In this document: piece by piece, positions 8,736-17,208 of the stretch
Layout: the number at the start of each line of letters is the position of its first letter
Position numbering within the stretch: position 1 is the first letter of the stretch
NCBI GenBank assembly: GCA_949841355.1
Contig: CATKZP010000012.1
Span: 1 to 64,000 of the forward strand
Source of the DNA: an uncultured Oscillospiraceae bacterium
Lineage (GTDB): Bacteria > Bacillota > Clostridia > Oscillospirales > Oscillospiraceae
DNA length: 64,000 nucleotides
Direction of reading: 5' to 3'
Position numbers and translations under genes: made by a program
The notes under the pieces: model-generated
What the model saw: only the letters and a program-made list of their open reading frames with translations
What the model was told of the DNA's origin: nothing
Databases searched by the model: none

Positions 8736-10130
8736 TTAAAACTCCGCGTTGCCCACCGTGCGGGGGTGCAGCTCCACGTCGCGGATGTTGGAGATGCCGG
8801 TGAGGTACATCACCATCCGCTCGAAGCCCAGCCCAAAGCCCGCGTGGCGGCAGGAGCCGTAGCGCCGCAGGTCCAGGTACCACCAGTAGTCCTCCGGGTT
8901 CAGCCCCAGCTCGGCCATGCGCGCCTCCAGCACGTCGATGCGCTCCTCGCGCTGGGAGCCGCCGATGATCTCCCCGATACCGGGCACCAGGCAGTCCGCC
9001 GCGGCCACGGTTCTGCCGTCCTCGTTCAGGCGCATATAGAACGCCTTGATGTCCTTGGGATAGTCGGTGACGAACACCGGCTTTTGGAACACCTGCTCGG
9101 TGAGGTAGCGCTCGTGTTCGGTCTGGAGGTCGCAGCCCCACTCCACCTTATAGTCAAACTTGTCGTTGTTCTGCTTCAGAATCTCGATGGCCTCGGTATA
9201 GCTCACCCGGCCGAAGTCGGAGGAGGCCACATGCTGCAAACGCTCCACCAGCCCCTTATCCACGAAGGAGTTGAAGAAGGCCATCTCGTCGGGGCACTTT
9301 TCCATCACGCAGTTGATGATGTGCTTAATCATGGCCTCGGCCACGTCCATGTCGTCGGCCAGATCGGCAAAGGCCATCTCCGGCTCGATCATCCAGAACT
9401 CGGCGGCGTGGCGCTGGGTGTTGGAGTTCTCCGCCCGGAAGGTGGGGCCGAAGGTGTAGACGCTGCCGAAGGCCATGGCGAAGTTCTCCGCGTTGAGCTG
9501 GCCGGACACGGTGAGGTTGGCGTGCTTGCCAAAGAAATCCTGAGACCAGTCCACGCTGCCGTCCTCCAGCCGGGGCGGGTTGGCCAGGTCCAGGGTGGTC
9601 ACCTGGAACATCTCCCCCGCGCCCTCGCAGTCGGAGGCGGTGATGATGGGGGTGTGGACGTAGACAAACCCCCGCTCCTGGAAGAAGCAGTGGATGGCGT
9701 GGGCGGCCACGCTGCGCACCCGGAAGGCGGCGGAAAACAGGTTGGTGCGGGGCCGCAGGTGCTGGATGGTGCGCAGGTACTCCACGCTGTGGCGCTTTTT
9801 TTGCAGGGGGTACTCCGGGGAGGAGACGCCCTCCACCGCGATGGAGGCGGCCTTCACCTCCAGAGGCTGTTTGGCCCCCGGGGTGAGCACCACCGCGCCG
9901 GTGACCACGAGGGCGGCGCCCACGTTCTGCGACGCGATGTCCTTGTAGTTTTCCAGTACGCCCGCGTCCATGACGATCTGAAGGTTTTTAAAGCAGGAGC
10001 CGTCGTTGAGCTCAATGAAGCCGAAGGTTTTCATGTCCCGAATAGTGCGGGCCCAGCCCATGACGGTGACGGTCTGTCCGTCCAGCCTCTCCCCGTCGGC
10101 AAAGACGGAGGCGATGGTGATGCGTTCCAT
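8736..10130 (-). CDS. asnS: Asparagine--tRNA ligase
   Basis: This 464-residue class IIb aminoacyl-tRNA synthetase charges tRNA-Asn. The N-terminal OB-fold anticodon-binding domain covers about residues 1-110 ([19 protein letters not shown]). Class II motif 2 is seen as [17 protein letters not shown] near 230, and motif 3 as [15 protein letters not shown] near 435. The length is normal. It has its own promoter and is followed by a 170-base gap that holds a duplicated copy of its last 12 codons. The next co-directional gene is the antiporter. Confidence 0.97.
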   Translation of the reverse strand: MERITIASVFADGERLDGQTVTVMGWARTIRDMKTFGFIELNDGSCFKNLQIVMDAGVLENYKDIASQNVGAALVVTGAVVLTPGAKQPLEVKAASIAVEGVSSPEYPLQKKRHSVEYLRTIQHLRPRTNLFSAAFRVRSVAAHAIHCFFQERGFVYVHTPIITASDCEGAGEMFQVTTLDLANPPRLEDGSVDWSQDFFGKHANLTVSGQLNAENFAMAFGSVYTFGPTFRAENSNTQRHAAEFWMIEPEMAFADLADDMDVAEAMIKHIINCVMEKCPDEMAFFNSFVDKGLVERLQHVASSDFGRVSYTEAIEILKQNNDKFDYKVEWGCDLQTEHERYLTEQVFQKPVFVTDYPKDIKAFYMRLNEDGRTVAAADCLVPGIGEIIGGSQREERIDVLEARMAELGLNPEDYWWYLDLRRYGSCRHAGFGLGFERMVMYLTGISNIRDVELHPRTVGNAEF

Positions 10131-10193
10131 ATGCGTTCCCTCAATTCCTGATAATCTGATCCCGCCGGAAGGCGGAAGATAAAGCTTGCCAAT

Positions 10194-10221
10194 AGTATAT
10201 CATTTTTTCCGGCATTTGCAA
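10194..10221 (-). promoter_or_regulatory. Promoter of asnS
   Basis: On the minus strand, TTGCAA (10216-10221) and TATACT (10194-10199) have a 16-base spacer. The leader contains a small CCGCC/GGCGG hairpin. Confidence 0.75.
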
Positions 10222-10231
10222 GAGCGCACAT

Positions 10232-10261
10232 AAAAAAGAGGGGCAGGCGCCCCTCTTTTTT
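10232..10261 (-). terminator. Terminator of the LytTR operon
   Basis: GAGGGGC (10238-10244) pairs with GCCCCTC (10249-10255), flanked by A-run and T-run, so it can work in both directions. It lies directly at the stop of the last gene of the operon above. Confidence 0.88.
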
Positions 10262-10781
10262 ACAGGTAGGTGGGAATCAAGAACAGCCAGGGCGCGGTGA
10301 CGATGGCCATGGTCAGGGCGACGGTGCGCCGCTCCTTATCGGACAGCAGCTCGCAGGAACGCATGGCCCGCTTGTCGAAAAAGTAAATGCACACCCCGGA
10401 GACGGCCGCCCCCGCCAGCGACCAGACAAGGGTCAGCGGATGGGTCCAGGGGTTGAGCATGTGGGCGGACAGCATGGCGTCCTCCCAGAACGCACCGAAC
10501 GCGATGTCCATCTGCCCGGTCAGGAAGGGCACATACCACCCCAGCAGCATCCACGCCACCCCCACCGCGTCGGCGGCGAAGCCCAGCAGCCAGAACTTCC
10601 ACCACAGCTTTTTCACCACCGCGCCCTTCTGAGCGTGCTTCAGCGCCAGCAGGCAGACAAACAGCACGGCGCAGTCCACCAACAGGTTGCCGGGGACCAG
10701 GAGCAGCCACACGGGGCTGGGCAGGGCCAGCAGGAGCCAGATGGGCAAGAGGATATTATAGATCCGGGTCTGTTTTTTCAT
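10260..10781 (-). CDS. Small integral membrane protein
   Basis: A 173-residue protein with about four membrane segments (roughly residues 8-30, 33-50, 65-90, 115-140), a second positively charged region, and a hydrophobic end. The ATG at 10779-10781 is chosen because AGGAGGAAGCGCC precedes it, and it overlaps the end of the upstream gene by 26 bases. It is the last gene of a LytTR-led operon. No family is recognised. Trp-rich helices suggest a membrane partner or sensor rather than an enzyme. Confidence 0.65.
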   Translation of the reverse strand: MKKQTRIYNILLPIWLLLALPSPVWLLLVPGNLLVDCAVLFVCLLALKHAQKGAVVKKLWWKFWLLGFAADAVGVAWMLLGWYVPFLTGQMDIAFGAFWEDAMLSAHMLNPWTHPLTLVWSLAGAAVSGVCIYFFDKRAMRSCELLSDKERRTVALTMAIVTAPWLFLIPTYL

Positions 10782-10953
10782 GGCGCTTCCTCCTTGCTTG
10801 GTCGTTTTTTCGGATGGTCCGCAACTCCCTGGCGCACATCGCCGCGATGCCGACAAGATAGGCGGCAAACAGCGCCGCCGCGGGAACGCCCACACACCAG
10901 AACACCACGCGGGCGGCAATATCGCACAGCGCCCGGTATACCAATGCTCCCAT
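10756..10953 (-). CDS. Single-pass small membrane protein
   Basis: A 65-residue protein: a short N-terminus, one long hydrophobic segment (residues 9-40, perhaps two close passes), then a strongly basic tail (RTIRKNDQARRKRHEK). The ATG has GAGGG upstream. Its end overlaps the next gene by 26 bases, typical of translational coupling. Function unknown; it belongs to the LytTR operon. Confidence 0.55.
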   Translation of the reverse strand: MGALVYRALCDIAARVVFWCVGVPAAALFAAYLVGIAAMCARELRTIRKNDQARRKRHEKTDPDL

Positions 10954-10965
10954 AACGGTTTTCCC

Positions 10966-11226
10966 TCATTTCATGACTTTATAAATGACCCAGCCCAGCC
11001 CCCAGCCCAGCAGGAACGCGCCCGCCGCCCCTATCCCGACCACGGAACGGCGGAGCACACCGCAGCACAGTACCAGCGCCGGGGCCGCCAGCGGCGCCCA
11101 CCGCAGGGACCGCAGGCGCTGCTCCGTCAGCATCAGGACGATGAGCTGTACCGCAAAGGCGGCCAGGGTGGCCAGGACGGCCCCAAAAATCGCTATGGCC
11201 GCGATCAGGAACAACAGCTGGGACAT
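10966..11226 (-). CDS. Small membrane protein
   Basis: An 86-residue protein with about three hydrophobic segments (residues 3-30, 44-58, 62-80) and a basic loop between the first two. The start is MSQLLF at 11224-11226, with a GTG two codons earlier as an alternative; it sits just behind the stop of the DUF3021-like gene. Function unknown; it is part of the LytTR operon, possibly a subunit of a membrane complex with its neighbours. Confidence 0.55.
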   Translation of the reverse strand: MSQLLFLIAAIAIFGAVLATLAAFAVQLIVLMLTEQRLRSLRWAPLAAPALVLCCGVLRRSVVGIGAAGAFLLGWGLGWVIYKVMK

Positions 11227-11228
11227 CG

Positions 11229-12071
11229 TCACGGGGACTCCCCCCCCTTTTTCCGCTTCATCCTGCGCCGCCCCGACCCCGCCAGATTGCCCGCCAGCGC
11301 CGCGCACAGCACAATGCCGCAGTGAAACAGCGCGCTGGAATTCATCAGCAAAAACACCACCGGAACATAGAACAGCCCGCAGGCCAAGGGGTACAGCGGG
11401 CAGAAGCCGCTTCGCCGCCCCAGGGACATCCCCGACATGAATCCCCCCACCGGCAGCAGCAGATAGGGCAGGAGTATGCCCACCAGCACCGGTATTCCGG
11501 GGACTTCAAAGAGTCCCAGCGTCAGGGGCAGCACATCGCACAGCAAAAAGGCGAAGCCCACATAGGGCAGGGTCTCCCGCCAGTGGAACACGGAGGGGCC
11601 GGGGGCAAGCCCCAGCTTTTCCCGGATGGCGGCCACCTCGGCAAACCACCCCACCCAGCGGCCCAGCCAGACGATGAGATACACCAGCGTCAGGGGGATG
11701 AGGAAGGTGGGCAGCGTTCCGTGCCACCCGAAATTCAGCACCACCCACACCGACACCGTGGCGGCGGTGACGGCATAATGAAGCAGAGAACGGACCACCA
11801 GCTCCCGGCCGCTGTCGGCAAAGGGAAGGGTGGCGATGCCCACCTCCGCGCCCGTCAGGAAGCACAAGCACAGGTTGGGCAGCGAAGGTCCCGGCCAACC
11901 GGAGTCATCCATGAGCCACTCTGTCCAGACGGCAAAGGGGTTCCTGAAATGCCAGATATGGCTCATCCAGGGCATGGCATCCAGCACCCACACCAGGGTC
12001 AGCAGCAGCGCCGACCCGATCAGCCCGCCGATGAGCGCCCGGGCCAGCCATTGCCTTTTTATATCGGTCAT
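11229..12071 (-). CDS. DUF3021-like multi-pass membrane protein
   Basis: This 280-residue protein has about eight membrane segments. The first half resembles DUF3021 proteins, which are typically encoded beside LytTR-family regulators and are thought to act with them. The second half is an extra hydrophobic domain ending in a basic, Gly-rich tail (RRRMKRKKGG). The start is ATG after GGAGGGAGAACT. The upstream neighbour is the LytTR regulator (152 bases away) and three small membrane genes follow. The DUF3021 link is a family-resemblance call from topology and context. Confidence 0.6.
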   Translation of the reverse strand: MTDIKRQWLARALIGGLIGSALLLTLVWVLDAMPWMSHIWHFRNPFAVWTEWLMDDSGWPGPSLPNLCLCFLTGAEVGIATLPFADSGRELVVRSLLHYAVTAATVSVWVVLNFGWHGTLPTFLIPLTLVYLIVWLGRWVGWFAEVAAIREKLGLAPGPSVFHWRETLPYVGFAFLLCDVLPLTLGLFEVPGIPVLVGILLPYLLLPVGGFMSGMSLGRRSGFCPLYPLACGLFYVPVVFLLMNSSALFHCGIVLCAALAGNLAGSGRRRMKRKKGGESP

Positions 12072-12223
12072 AGTTCTCCCTCCTTATTGTCACGCTGCGA
12101 AGCGGCCAGGGCGCTCGGTCGCTTTCGCTGCCATTCGGGCAAAACCCGCCCCCGCGCTGCGGTGGCTGGGCTTTCGCCCTCACTCCGCTCCAAGCTCCCT
12201 CGCTGTCCGCTTCTCCGCGCTTC
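12072..12223. other. G+C-rich gap with small GNRA-type hairpins
   Basis: No gene is visible. On the minus strand the segment 12168-12179 reads GGGCGAAAGCCC, a minimal stem with a GAAA loop, and similar GCGAAAGC pieces lie nearby. It may be an RNA element or a decayed repeat inside the LytTR operon. Confidence 0.35.
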
Positions 12224-12667
12224 TCACAGTCCCAGCGCCTGTTTGATCTTCTTCACATACCGGCGGGACACCCAACACACCGTCCCGCCCTCCAGCGTCA
12301 TCTTGATGGTGCCCGCCAGGGTCAGGTCCAGCCCCGTCACCCGGTCCAGGTTGACGATCTCCGAGTTGGATACCCGGACGAATTTCGTCCCTGCCAGCTC
12401 TTCCTCCAGCTCGTACAGCCGCTGGCGGACGGCAAACACGCCCCTGCCCGTCTGGCAGAAAACCCCCTTGTCCTCGGCAAAGAACCGCAGCACCATGGAC
12501 CGGCTCACCCGCACCGCCTCCCGCCCGTCATAGACGGTAAAGGGCTGGGGCGGGGCCTCCCCCCGCAGGCGGGCCGCCAGCGCCTCCACCTCCTCGGTGG
12601 GGCTGGGGGCGCGCAGGATGAGGACGGGCTCCTCCAGCCCCGGGTCGATCTGAACTTCCACCTTCAT
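12224..12667 (-). CDS. LytTR-family DNA-binding regulator
   Basis: A 147-residue transcription factor without a receiver domain. The N-terminal part (about residues 1-45) is a short acidic domain. The C-terminal 100 residues form a LytTR domain: FFAEDKGVFCQT, a tyrosine/leucine helix, the typical FVRVSNSEIVNLDRV segment near 95-110, and the final WVSRRYVKKIKQAL. Free-standing LytTR proteins of this kind often pair with DUF3021 proteins, as here. It probably regulates its own operon. The start has GGGGGGAG six bases upstream and a clear promoter. Confidence 0.88.
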   Translation of the reverse strand: MKVEVQIDPGLEEPVLILRAPSPTEEVEALAARLRGEAPPQPFTVYDGREAVRVSRSMVLRFFAEDKGVFCQTGRGVFAVRQRLYELEEELAGTKFVRVSNSEIVNLDRVTGLDLTLAGTIKMTLEGGTVCWVSRRYVKKIKQALGL

Positions 12668-12692
12668 GACGCTCCCCCCTGTTCACGCCTTT

Positions 12693-12721
12693 AGTATACC
12701 CGCCCCGCGCCCCCTTGTCCA
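12693..12721 (-). promoter_or_regulatory. Promoter of the LytTR operon
   Basis: On the minus strand, TGGACA (12716-12721) and TATACT (12693-12698) are 17 bases apart, 25 bases before the gene. Confidence 0.75.
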
Positions 12722-12797
12722 GCAAAGCGGGACGGATGGTTCCCTCACGGCGACGGCCGGTCGGCGCCGCCGCCCGCGAAAAAACCGGGATTGCCCA

Positions 12798-12826
12798 TTG
12801 GCAAGCGGCTACGGCTGTGGTATACT
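12798..12826 (+). promoter_or_regulatory. Promoter of upp
   Basis: TTGGCA (12798-12803) and TATACT (12821-12826), spacer 17 bases. Confidence 0.85.
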
Positions 12827-12899
12827 ATTTTAGGTAAAAATTTGTCCCCGGTATTTGGACGTGCAGGAACTGATGACGACACAAAGGAGAGCTGCCAAG

Positions 12900-13532
12900 A
12901 TGAACGAAAAAGTACACGTGGTAAACCATCCCCTCCTGTCCCACAAGCTGACCATCCTGCGGGATAAGGAGACCTCCACCAAGGATTTCCGGGAGATTGT
13001 TTCCGAGATCGGCATGCTACTGACCTATGAGGCCACCCGGGACCTCCCTCTCACCACCAAGGAGATCGAAACCCCCATCTGCAAGATGGAGGCCCCCACC
13101 CTGAAGGGCAAGAAGTTTGCCGTGGTGCCCATACTCCGGGCGGGCCTGGGCCTGGTGGACGGCGTTTTGCGCATGGTGCCCTCCGCCCGTGTGGGCCATC
13201 TGGGCATGTACCGCAATGAGGAGACCATGGAGCCGGTGCAGTACTTCTGCAAAATGCCCCGTGACGTGGCGGAGCGGGACGTGCTCATCGTAGACCCCAT
13301 GCTGGCCACCGGCGGCAGCGCCGACGCCGCCATCCAGATCATGAAGGGCTACGGCTGCAAGAACATCAAGCTGATGGTGCTGGTGGCCGCCCCCAAGGGC
13401 ATTGACGTGGTCACCTCCAGGCACCCCGACGTGGACATCTACTGCGGCGCGGTGGACCAGGGGCTTAACGAGAACAGCTATATCGTCCCCGGCCTGGGAG
13501 ACGCCGGCGACCGGATTTTCGGCACAAAATAA
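12900..13532 (+). CDS. upp: Uracil phosphoribosyltransferase
   Basis: This 210-residue cytoplasmic enzyme makes UMP from uracil and PRPP (pyrimidine salvage). The PRPP-binding loop is at residues 130-141, [12 protein letters not shown]. The uracil-binding end contains [12 protein letters not shown]. The length matches the family. The ATG at 12900 is preferred: it gives the family N-terminus ([12 protein letters not shown]) and has AAAGGAG about ten bases upstream. It is a single-gene unit with its own promoter and a terminator. No attenuator is evident in the short leader. Confidence 0.97.
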   Translation: MNEKVHVVNHPLLSHKLTILRDKETSTKDFREIVSEIGMLLTYEATRDLPLTTKEIETPICKMEAPTLKGKKFAVVPILRAGLGLVDGVLRMVPSARVGHLGMYRNEETMEPVQYFCKMPRDVAERDVLIVDPMLATGGSADAAIQIMKGYGCKNIKLMVLVAAPKGIDVVTSRHPDVDIYCGAVDQGLNENSYIVPGLGDAGDRIFGTK

Positions 13533-13534
13533 AC

Positions 13535-13574
13535 AAAAAAGCGGCCCCTATCAGCCGATGGGGACCGCTTTTTC
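13535..13574. terminator. Bidirectional terminator between upp and the ABC operon
   Basis: AAAAAGCGG at the left pairs with CCGCTTTTT at the right around a short CCC/GGG extension. A- and T-runs flank both sides, so it can end upp on the plus strand and the ABC/two-component operon on the minus strand. Confidence 0.85.
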
Positions 13575-13631
13575 TATGAGCCGGCGCCGTCCAGAAAACA
13601 TCAAGCCGCACCGCCTTATCCGGCGCCTGCG

Positions 13632-14270
13632 TCAGCGGCCGTCTGAAATTTGCAGCTCACCCTTCCGCAATCGCATGGCGGCATCCGCCGATTTTGCCAG
13701 CTCGTTGGAGTGCGTTACGATCACCACGCACTTGCCGGACTTGTGGGCGCATTCCTTGAGAATGCCCGTGATCCCGGCGGCGGTGTCCTCATCTAGATTT
13801 CCGGTGGGCTCATCGGCCAGGATCACCTGGGCGTCACTGGCGAGGGCGCGGGCAATCGCCACTCGCTGCTGCTGGCCTCCGGACAGCTTCAATACGTTCC
13901 TTTTGGCTTCCTCCGGCGTAAACCCCAGCCGTTCCAGGATGGGCAAAGGCGGAAGTTTGGAGGTCAGGGCCACATTTTCCATCGGGGTCAGATAGTCAAT
14001 CAGGTTATAGCTCTGGAAAATAAACGCCACATGACTGCGCCGGTGCTCCGCAAGGCCCGTCTTTGCGATATCCTCACCCTGATACAAAATCCGGCCGCTG
14101 GCGGGGCTGTCCAGACCGCCTAAGAGGGAAAGCAGGGTTGTTTTGCCGCACCCGGACGGCCCAAGGACCGCATACATTTTGCCCGCTTCAAATTTGGCGC
14201 TAACGCCTTTCAATACATTTCGCCTGCCGTCATAGGAGTAACGAACTCCTTCTATCTCCATAATGCTCAT
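13632..14270 (-). CDS. ABC transporter ATP-binding protein (MacB/LolD type)
   Basis: This 212-residue ATPase powers the permease encoded just before it. Walker A is GPSGCGKTT (residues 37-45), the Q-loop lies in FIFQSYNLID, the signature is LSGGQQQR, and Walker B is VILADEPTGNLDED. The Asn-Leu-Asp ending of Walker B and the Q-loop sequence are typical of the exporter and lipoprotein or antimicrobial-peptide class. It follows the permease by 13 bases. The block down to the response regulator has A+T-richer codons than its surroundings. Confidence 0.93.
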   Translation of the reverse strand: MSIMEIEGVRYSYDGRRNVLKGVSAKFEAGKMYAVLGPSGCGKTTLLSLLGGLDSPASGRILYQGEDIAKTGLAEHRRSHVAFIFQSYNLIDYLTPMENVALTSKLPPLPILERLGFTPEEAKRNVLKLSGGQQQRVAIARALASDAQVILADEPTGNLDEDTAAGITGILKECAHKSGKCVVIVTHSNELAKSADAAMRLRKGELQISDGR

Positions 14271-14283
14271 TGACCGTCTCTCC

Positions 14284-15756
14284 TCAGCTCATTTTTGAGA
14301 GGATCTCTCTGGGCTTCATCCGCAGGACAGGCGCCGCCGCAAGCATCACTGCCGCACAGATGATTAAGAACCCGGCGCCACACATCCATGCAGCCGTCGC
14401 AGGCTTGACCTCCACCTCGATTTTCGTCAGAGGACTGCTCCCCTCAAACTCCGGGGCAAAGTCGGCGCTTCCCAAAAAGGTTTCTCCGTCAACGCTTGTG
14501 CCGGGCGTTTTTCCCGCGGGGGACTGCGCGCGATCCGAAATGGTATCGTTCAAGAGCTGGCTGCCCACGGTTTTTGCCACGAAGCCGCTTGCGAAAGCGG
14601 ACAGCGAAAAGGCTAACACAGCGATGATAACAACCTCGGCCAAATACTGCGCGACGATAGTTTTCTTGCTGATCCCCAGCGCAAGCTGCACGCCGCTTTC
14701 GTGTACCCGCTCCTTCACGCGGACGGACAGCACCAGGCAGAGGACAGCCCCGCCCACCGCAAGGACCAGCAGAATCAGTATGGAAATGAGGCGGTTCATA
14801 TTGGTCAGCGGCTCCATAACCGCGTCCACATTGCTGCTGTCAACGGTGACAATAAAATCCGTCGGGTCCAGATCAGGCAGGCTTTTTACGCGCCGAACAA
14901 TGCGCTCCATCTCGCCGGGATCATTCACATAAAACTGAATGCGCTCAAAGCTCTCGTCTCCCATGTCTGGCCGCGCGGTCTTTACGGCTTCAAGCGTGGT
15001 GAAAATGGAGTTATCCATAGACCAGTTAGAGAGAGACGTGGTGCTTTTCGCGGTGGAGCGGAACAAGCCCACAACCGTGACCTCAACCTTTGTTTTGCCT
15101 GCGTCAATTCCCATCATGGCGGCTTTATACTCCGACATGCGCAAAGTGATTTTGCTCCCAACGCCCAAGCCGTTGAGCTCGGCAAGCTCCGCGCTTATGA
15201 TCGCCGGGTTTTTGTCCCCGGCGGTAAAGTGCCGGCCTTCTGTAAGCTCAATGTACCCGCCTGCAAAATAGCTGTCGTAAGCGGTATTGGTGGCGGCAAT
15301 GGCGGCTACCGTGGAATTGAAATCCCCATGCCCGGCCATGAGCGACCCAAGGCCAGTTCCGTTATCCTCTGAGTCTATCAGCTCCAAGATCCTGCCGTCC
15401 GCATTCAGGGGAACGATATAATTCGTATAGGTCGCGTTATAGCCACTGATCCCCGCCGCTCCGGTCATAATCCGCTCCGCTAAGTCTACGGTCAGCGGCT
15501 CGCCGCCGTAGTAGGACTGGGAGCCGGCGTTTCCAACGGGAGTCGATACCCATTTGCTGGGGTCGCTGGTGTTTTGCTGCAAGGTGAATATGCCGCCCAA
15601 CGCCTGCCGCACATTTAAGGCGGCGGTTCCCGTGGCATCCTTGATGGCGGCTCCGGAAAGCGCCAGCGTCGATATCACAAGGAGAATTAAAAGCAGCAGA
15701 AACGTTTTTGTGAGTTTTCGCGTCACATAGAGAAACGCGCGGTGAAACAGGCTCAT
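14284..15756 (-). CDS. FtsX-like ABC permease
   Basis: This 490-residue membrane subunit has an N-terminal membrane segment (about 17-38), a large extracellular MacB-like domain (about 40-310), then three C-terminal membrane helices (about 325-350, 375-400, 455-480) typical of FtsX permeases. The ATPase gene follows and a kinase/regulator pair precedes, an arrangement common in antimicrobial-peptide sensing and export systems. The substrate is unknown. Only one permease is encoded, unlike the ten-helix BceB type. Confidence 0.87.
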   Translation of the reverse strand: MSLFHRAFLYVTRKLTKTFLLLLILLVISTLALSGAAIKDATGTAALNVRQALGGIFTLQQNTSDPSKWVSTPVGNAGSQSYYGGEPLTVDLAERIMTGAAGISGYNATYTNYIVPLNADGRILELIDSEDNGTGLGSLMAGHGDFNSTVAAIAATNTAYDSYFAGGYIELTEGRHFTAGDKNPAIISAELAELNGLGVGSKITLRMSEYKAAMMGIDAGKTKVEVTVVGLFRSTAKSTTSLSNWSMDNSIFTTLEAVKTARPDMGDESFERIQFYVNDPGEMERIVRRVKSLPDLDPTDFIVTVDSSNVDAVMEPLTNMNRLISILILLVLAVGGAVLCLVLSVRVKERVHESGVQLALGISKKTIVAQYLAEVVIIAVLAFSLSAFASGFVAKTVGSQLLNDTISDRAQSPAGKTPGTSVDGETFLGSADFAPEFEGSSPLTKIEVEVKPATAAWMCGAGFLIICAAVMLAAAPVLRMKPREILSKMS

Positions 15757-15849
15757 AGAAAAACCGTCCTTTCTTTGGGATGCACCCAGTTTAAGAGAGG
15801 ACGGTTAGATTTTGATTGGCGTTTCATATGGATTTGGTTTGATTTCCGC

Positions 15850-17208
15850 TCAGAGCTGTATTTCAAAGGCCACGCCCTTTTGCGTGTTGCGAATGCAGCA
15901 GGCCATACCGTGCAGATCCAGAATGGTTTTGACGATATACAGCCCCAAGCCGCTGCCGCCGGTCGCCCTGTTTCGGGATTTATCCGAACGGTAAAACGGC
16001 GTAAACAAGTGGGGCAGACTGTCCTCCGGGATGGCGGCGCCTGTATTTTCAATCACCAGCACATGTTCATCCCGCAGGAACACGGAGACCTCCGCGCCCC
16101 TGGGCGAGTATCTCACAGCATTGCCGATGATGTTGGACAGCGCCTTGCTCCAAAGCGCGGGGTTGACCAGCAGGGATCGGCCGGCGGCAATGCTTTGCCG
16201 TATTTGAATATCCCGGTCCCGCGCCAGGGGCAGAAGGGTTTGAACAGCCTGATCCACGGTATCGGATAAGGACATTTCCCGCAAAGTGTCTTTGACGTTC
16301 ATGCTCTCCATTTTCGCAACGCACAGGATCTCCCGGACGAGCGCTTCAATATCCTCAACGGTTTTCATGGTTTCCGGCAGATACTTTTCATGGTTCCGAT
16401 AATCGCCGCATCCCAGCATCATGTTTTCGATCTGCCCCTTGAGAATTGTCAGCGGCGTTTTCAGTTCGTGGGATACCGCCGCGAAGAAATGCCTGCGCTC
16501 GGCCTCCAACCGCTGAACGTGCTCCACATCCATCTCCAGCTGATGATTGGCGCTCTCCAGTTCGCCCATGACCGTATGCAGACGCCCCGCCATTTCGTTC
16601 AGGCTGGAAGCCAATACGCCGATCTCGTCCCTGCTCTTCACGTCGCAGCGCCAGGTCATGTCCAGCGCGGTCATTCGTTTCGAAATTTGGCTGATCTCCG
16701 TAATTGGAGAAACGATGGCTTTGCTGCAAACAAAAGCGCTCAGGGCAGACAGCAGAAATATGACGCCCAAAACGGCGGGTATCAGCTTCAAGAGCAGATT
16801 GGAAATTTCATTTGTTGTGTTTGAAATGGACATGATGGACAGCTCATATTCCTCCGGGCGGTCTGCCAGCCGGATCATTCCGAATATGCTGGTCGCCGCC
16901 GCATTTGCGGTTTCGCTCTCCACCCCGCCAAAGCTCAAAGCTGTCTGTCCGTCGGACAGTATGCCGGCAGAATTATTTTGAATGCAGAAGTTATAAATCT
17001 GCTTTACCGCCTCGTCATAAGGCTGTCCCTCCAAATTGGAATACAGCGTCTCCGCATTTGCCTCTAGCCCGCTGTCGTGGACAAATTGATACCGCCCCGG
17101 CAGGACGATCATTACGGCCGCATAAATAAGCATACTGCAAATTGTGAGGGCGGAAAACACCAGGAGAAAGACCTTGGCGCTCAAGCTGTTGTCAATCCTG
17201 CTTCGCAA
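15850..17208 (-). CDS. Sensor histidine kinase
   Basis: This 452-residue membrane kinase has a first helix at about residues 10-32, an extracellular sensor of about 120 residues, a second helix near 150-175, a HAMP domain, a HisKA domain with the phospho-acceptor in AAVSHELKTPLTILK, and an ATPase domain with IIGNAVRYSP and GSGLGLYIVK. The reading frame is open to 17250. The likely start is TTG at 17206-17208, eight bases after GGTGGG, overlapping the regulator stop. It is encoded between the response regulator and the ABC exporter and probably senses the exporter's substrate. Confidence 0.9.
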   Translation of the reverse strand: MRSRIDNSLSAKVFLLVFSALTICSMLIYAAVMIVLPGRYQFVHDSGLEANAETLYSNLEGQPYDEAVKQIYNFCIQNNSAGILSDGQTALSFGGVESETANAAATSIFGMIRLADRPEEYELSIMSISNTTNEISNLLLKLIPAVLGVIFLLSALSAFVCSKAIVSPITEISQISKRMTALDMTWRCDVKSRDEIGVLASSLNEMAGRLHTVMGELESANHQLEMDVEHVQRLEAERRHFFAAVSHELKTPLTILKGQIENMMLGCGDYRNHEKYLPETMKTVEDIEALVREILCVAKMESMNVKDTLREMSLSDTVDQAVQTLLPLARDRDIQIRQSIAAGRSLLVNPALWSKALSNIIGNAVRYSPRGAEVSVFLRDEHVLVIENTGAAIPEDSLPHLFTPFYRSDKSRNRATGGSGLGLYIVKTILDLHGMACCIRNTQKGVAFEIQL

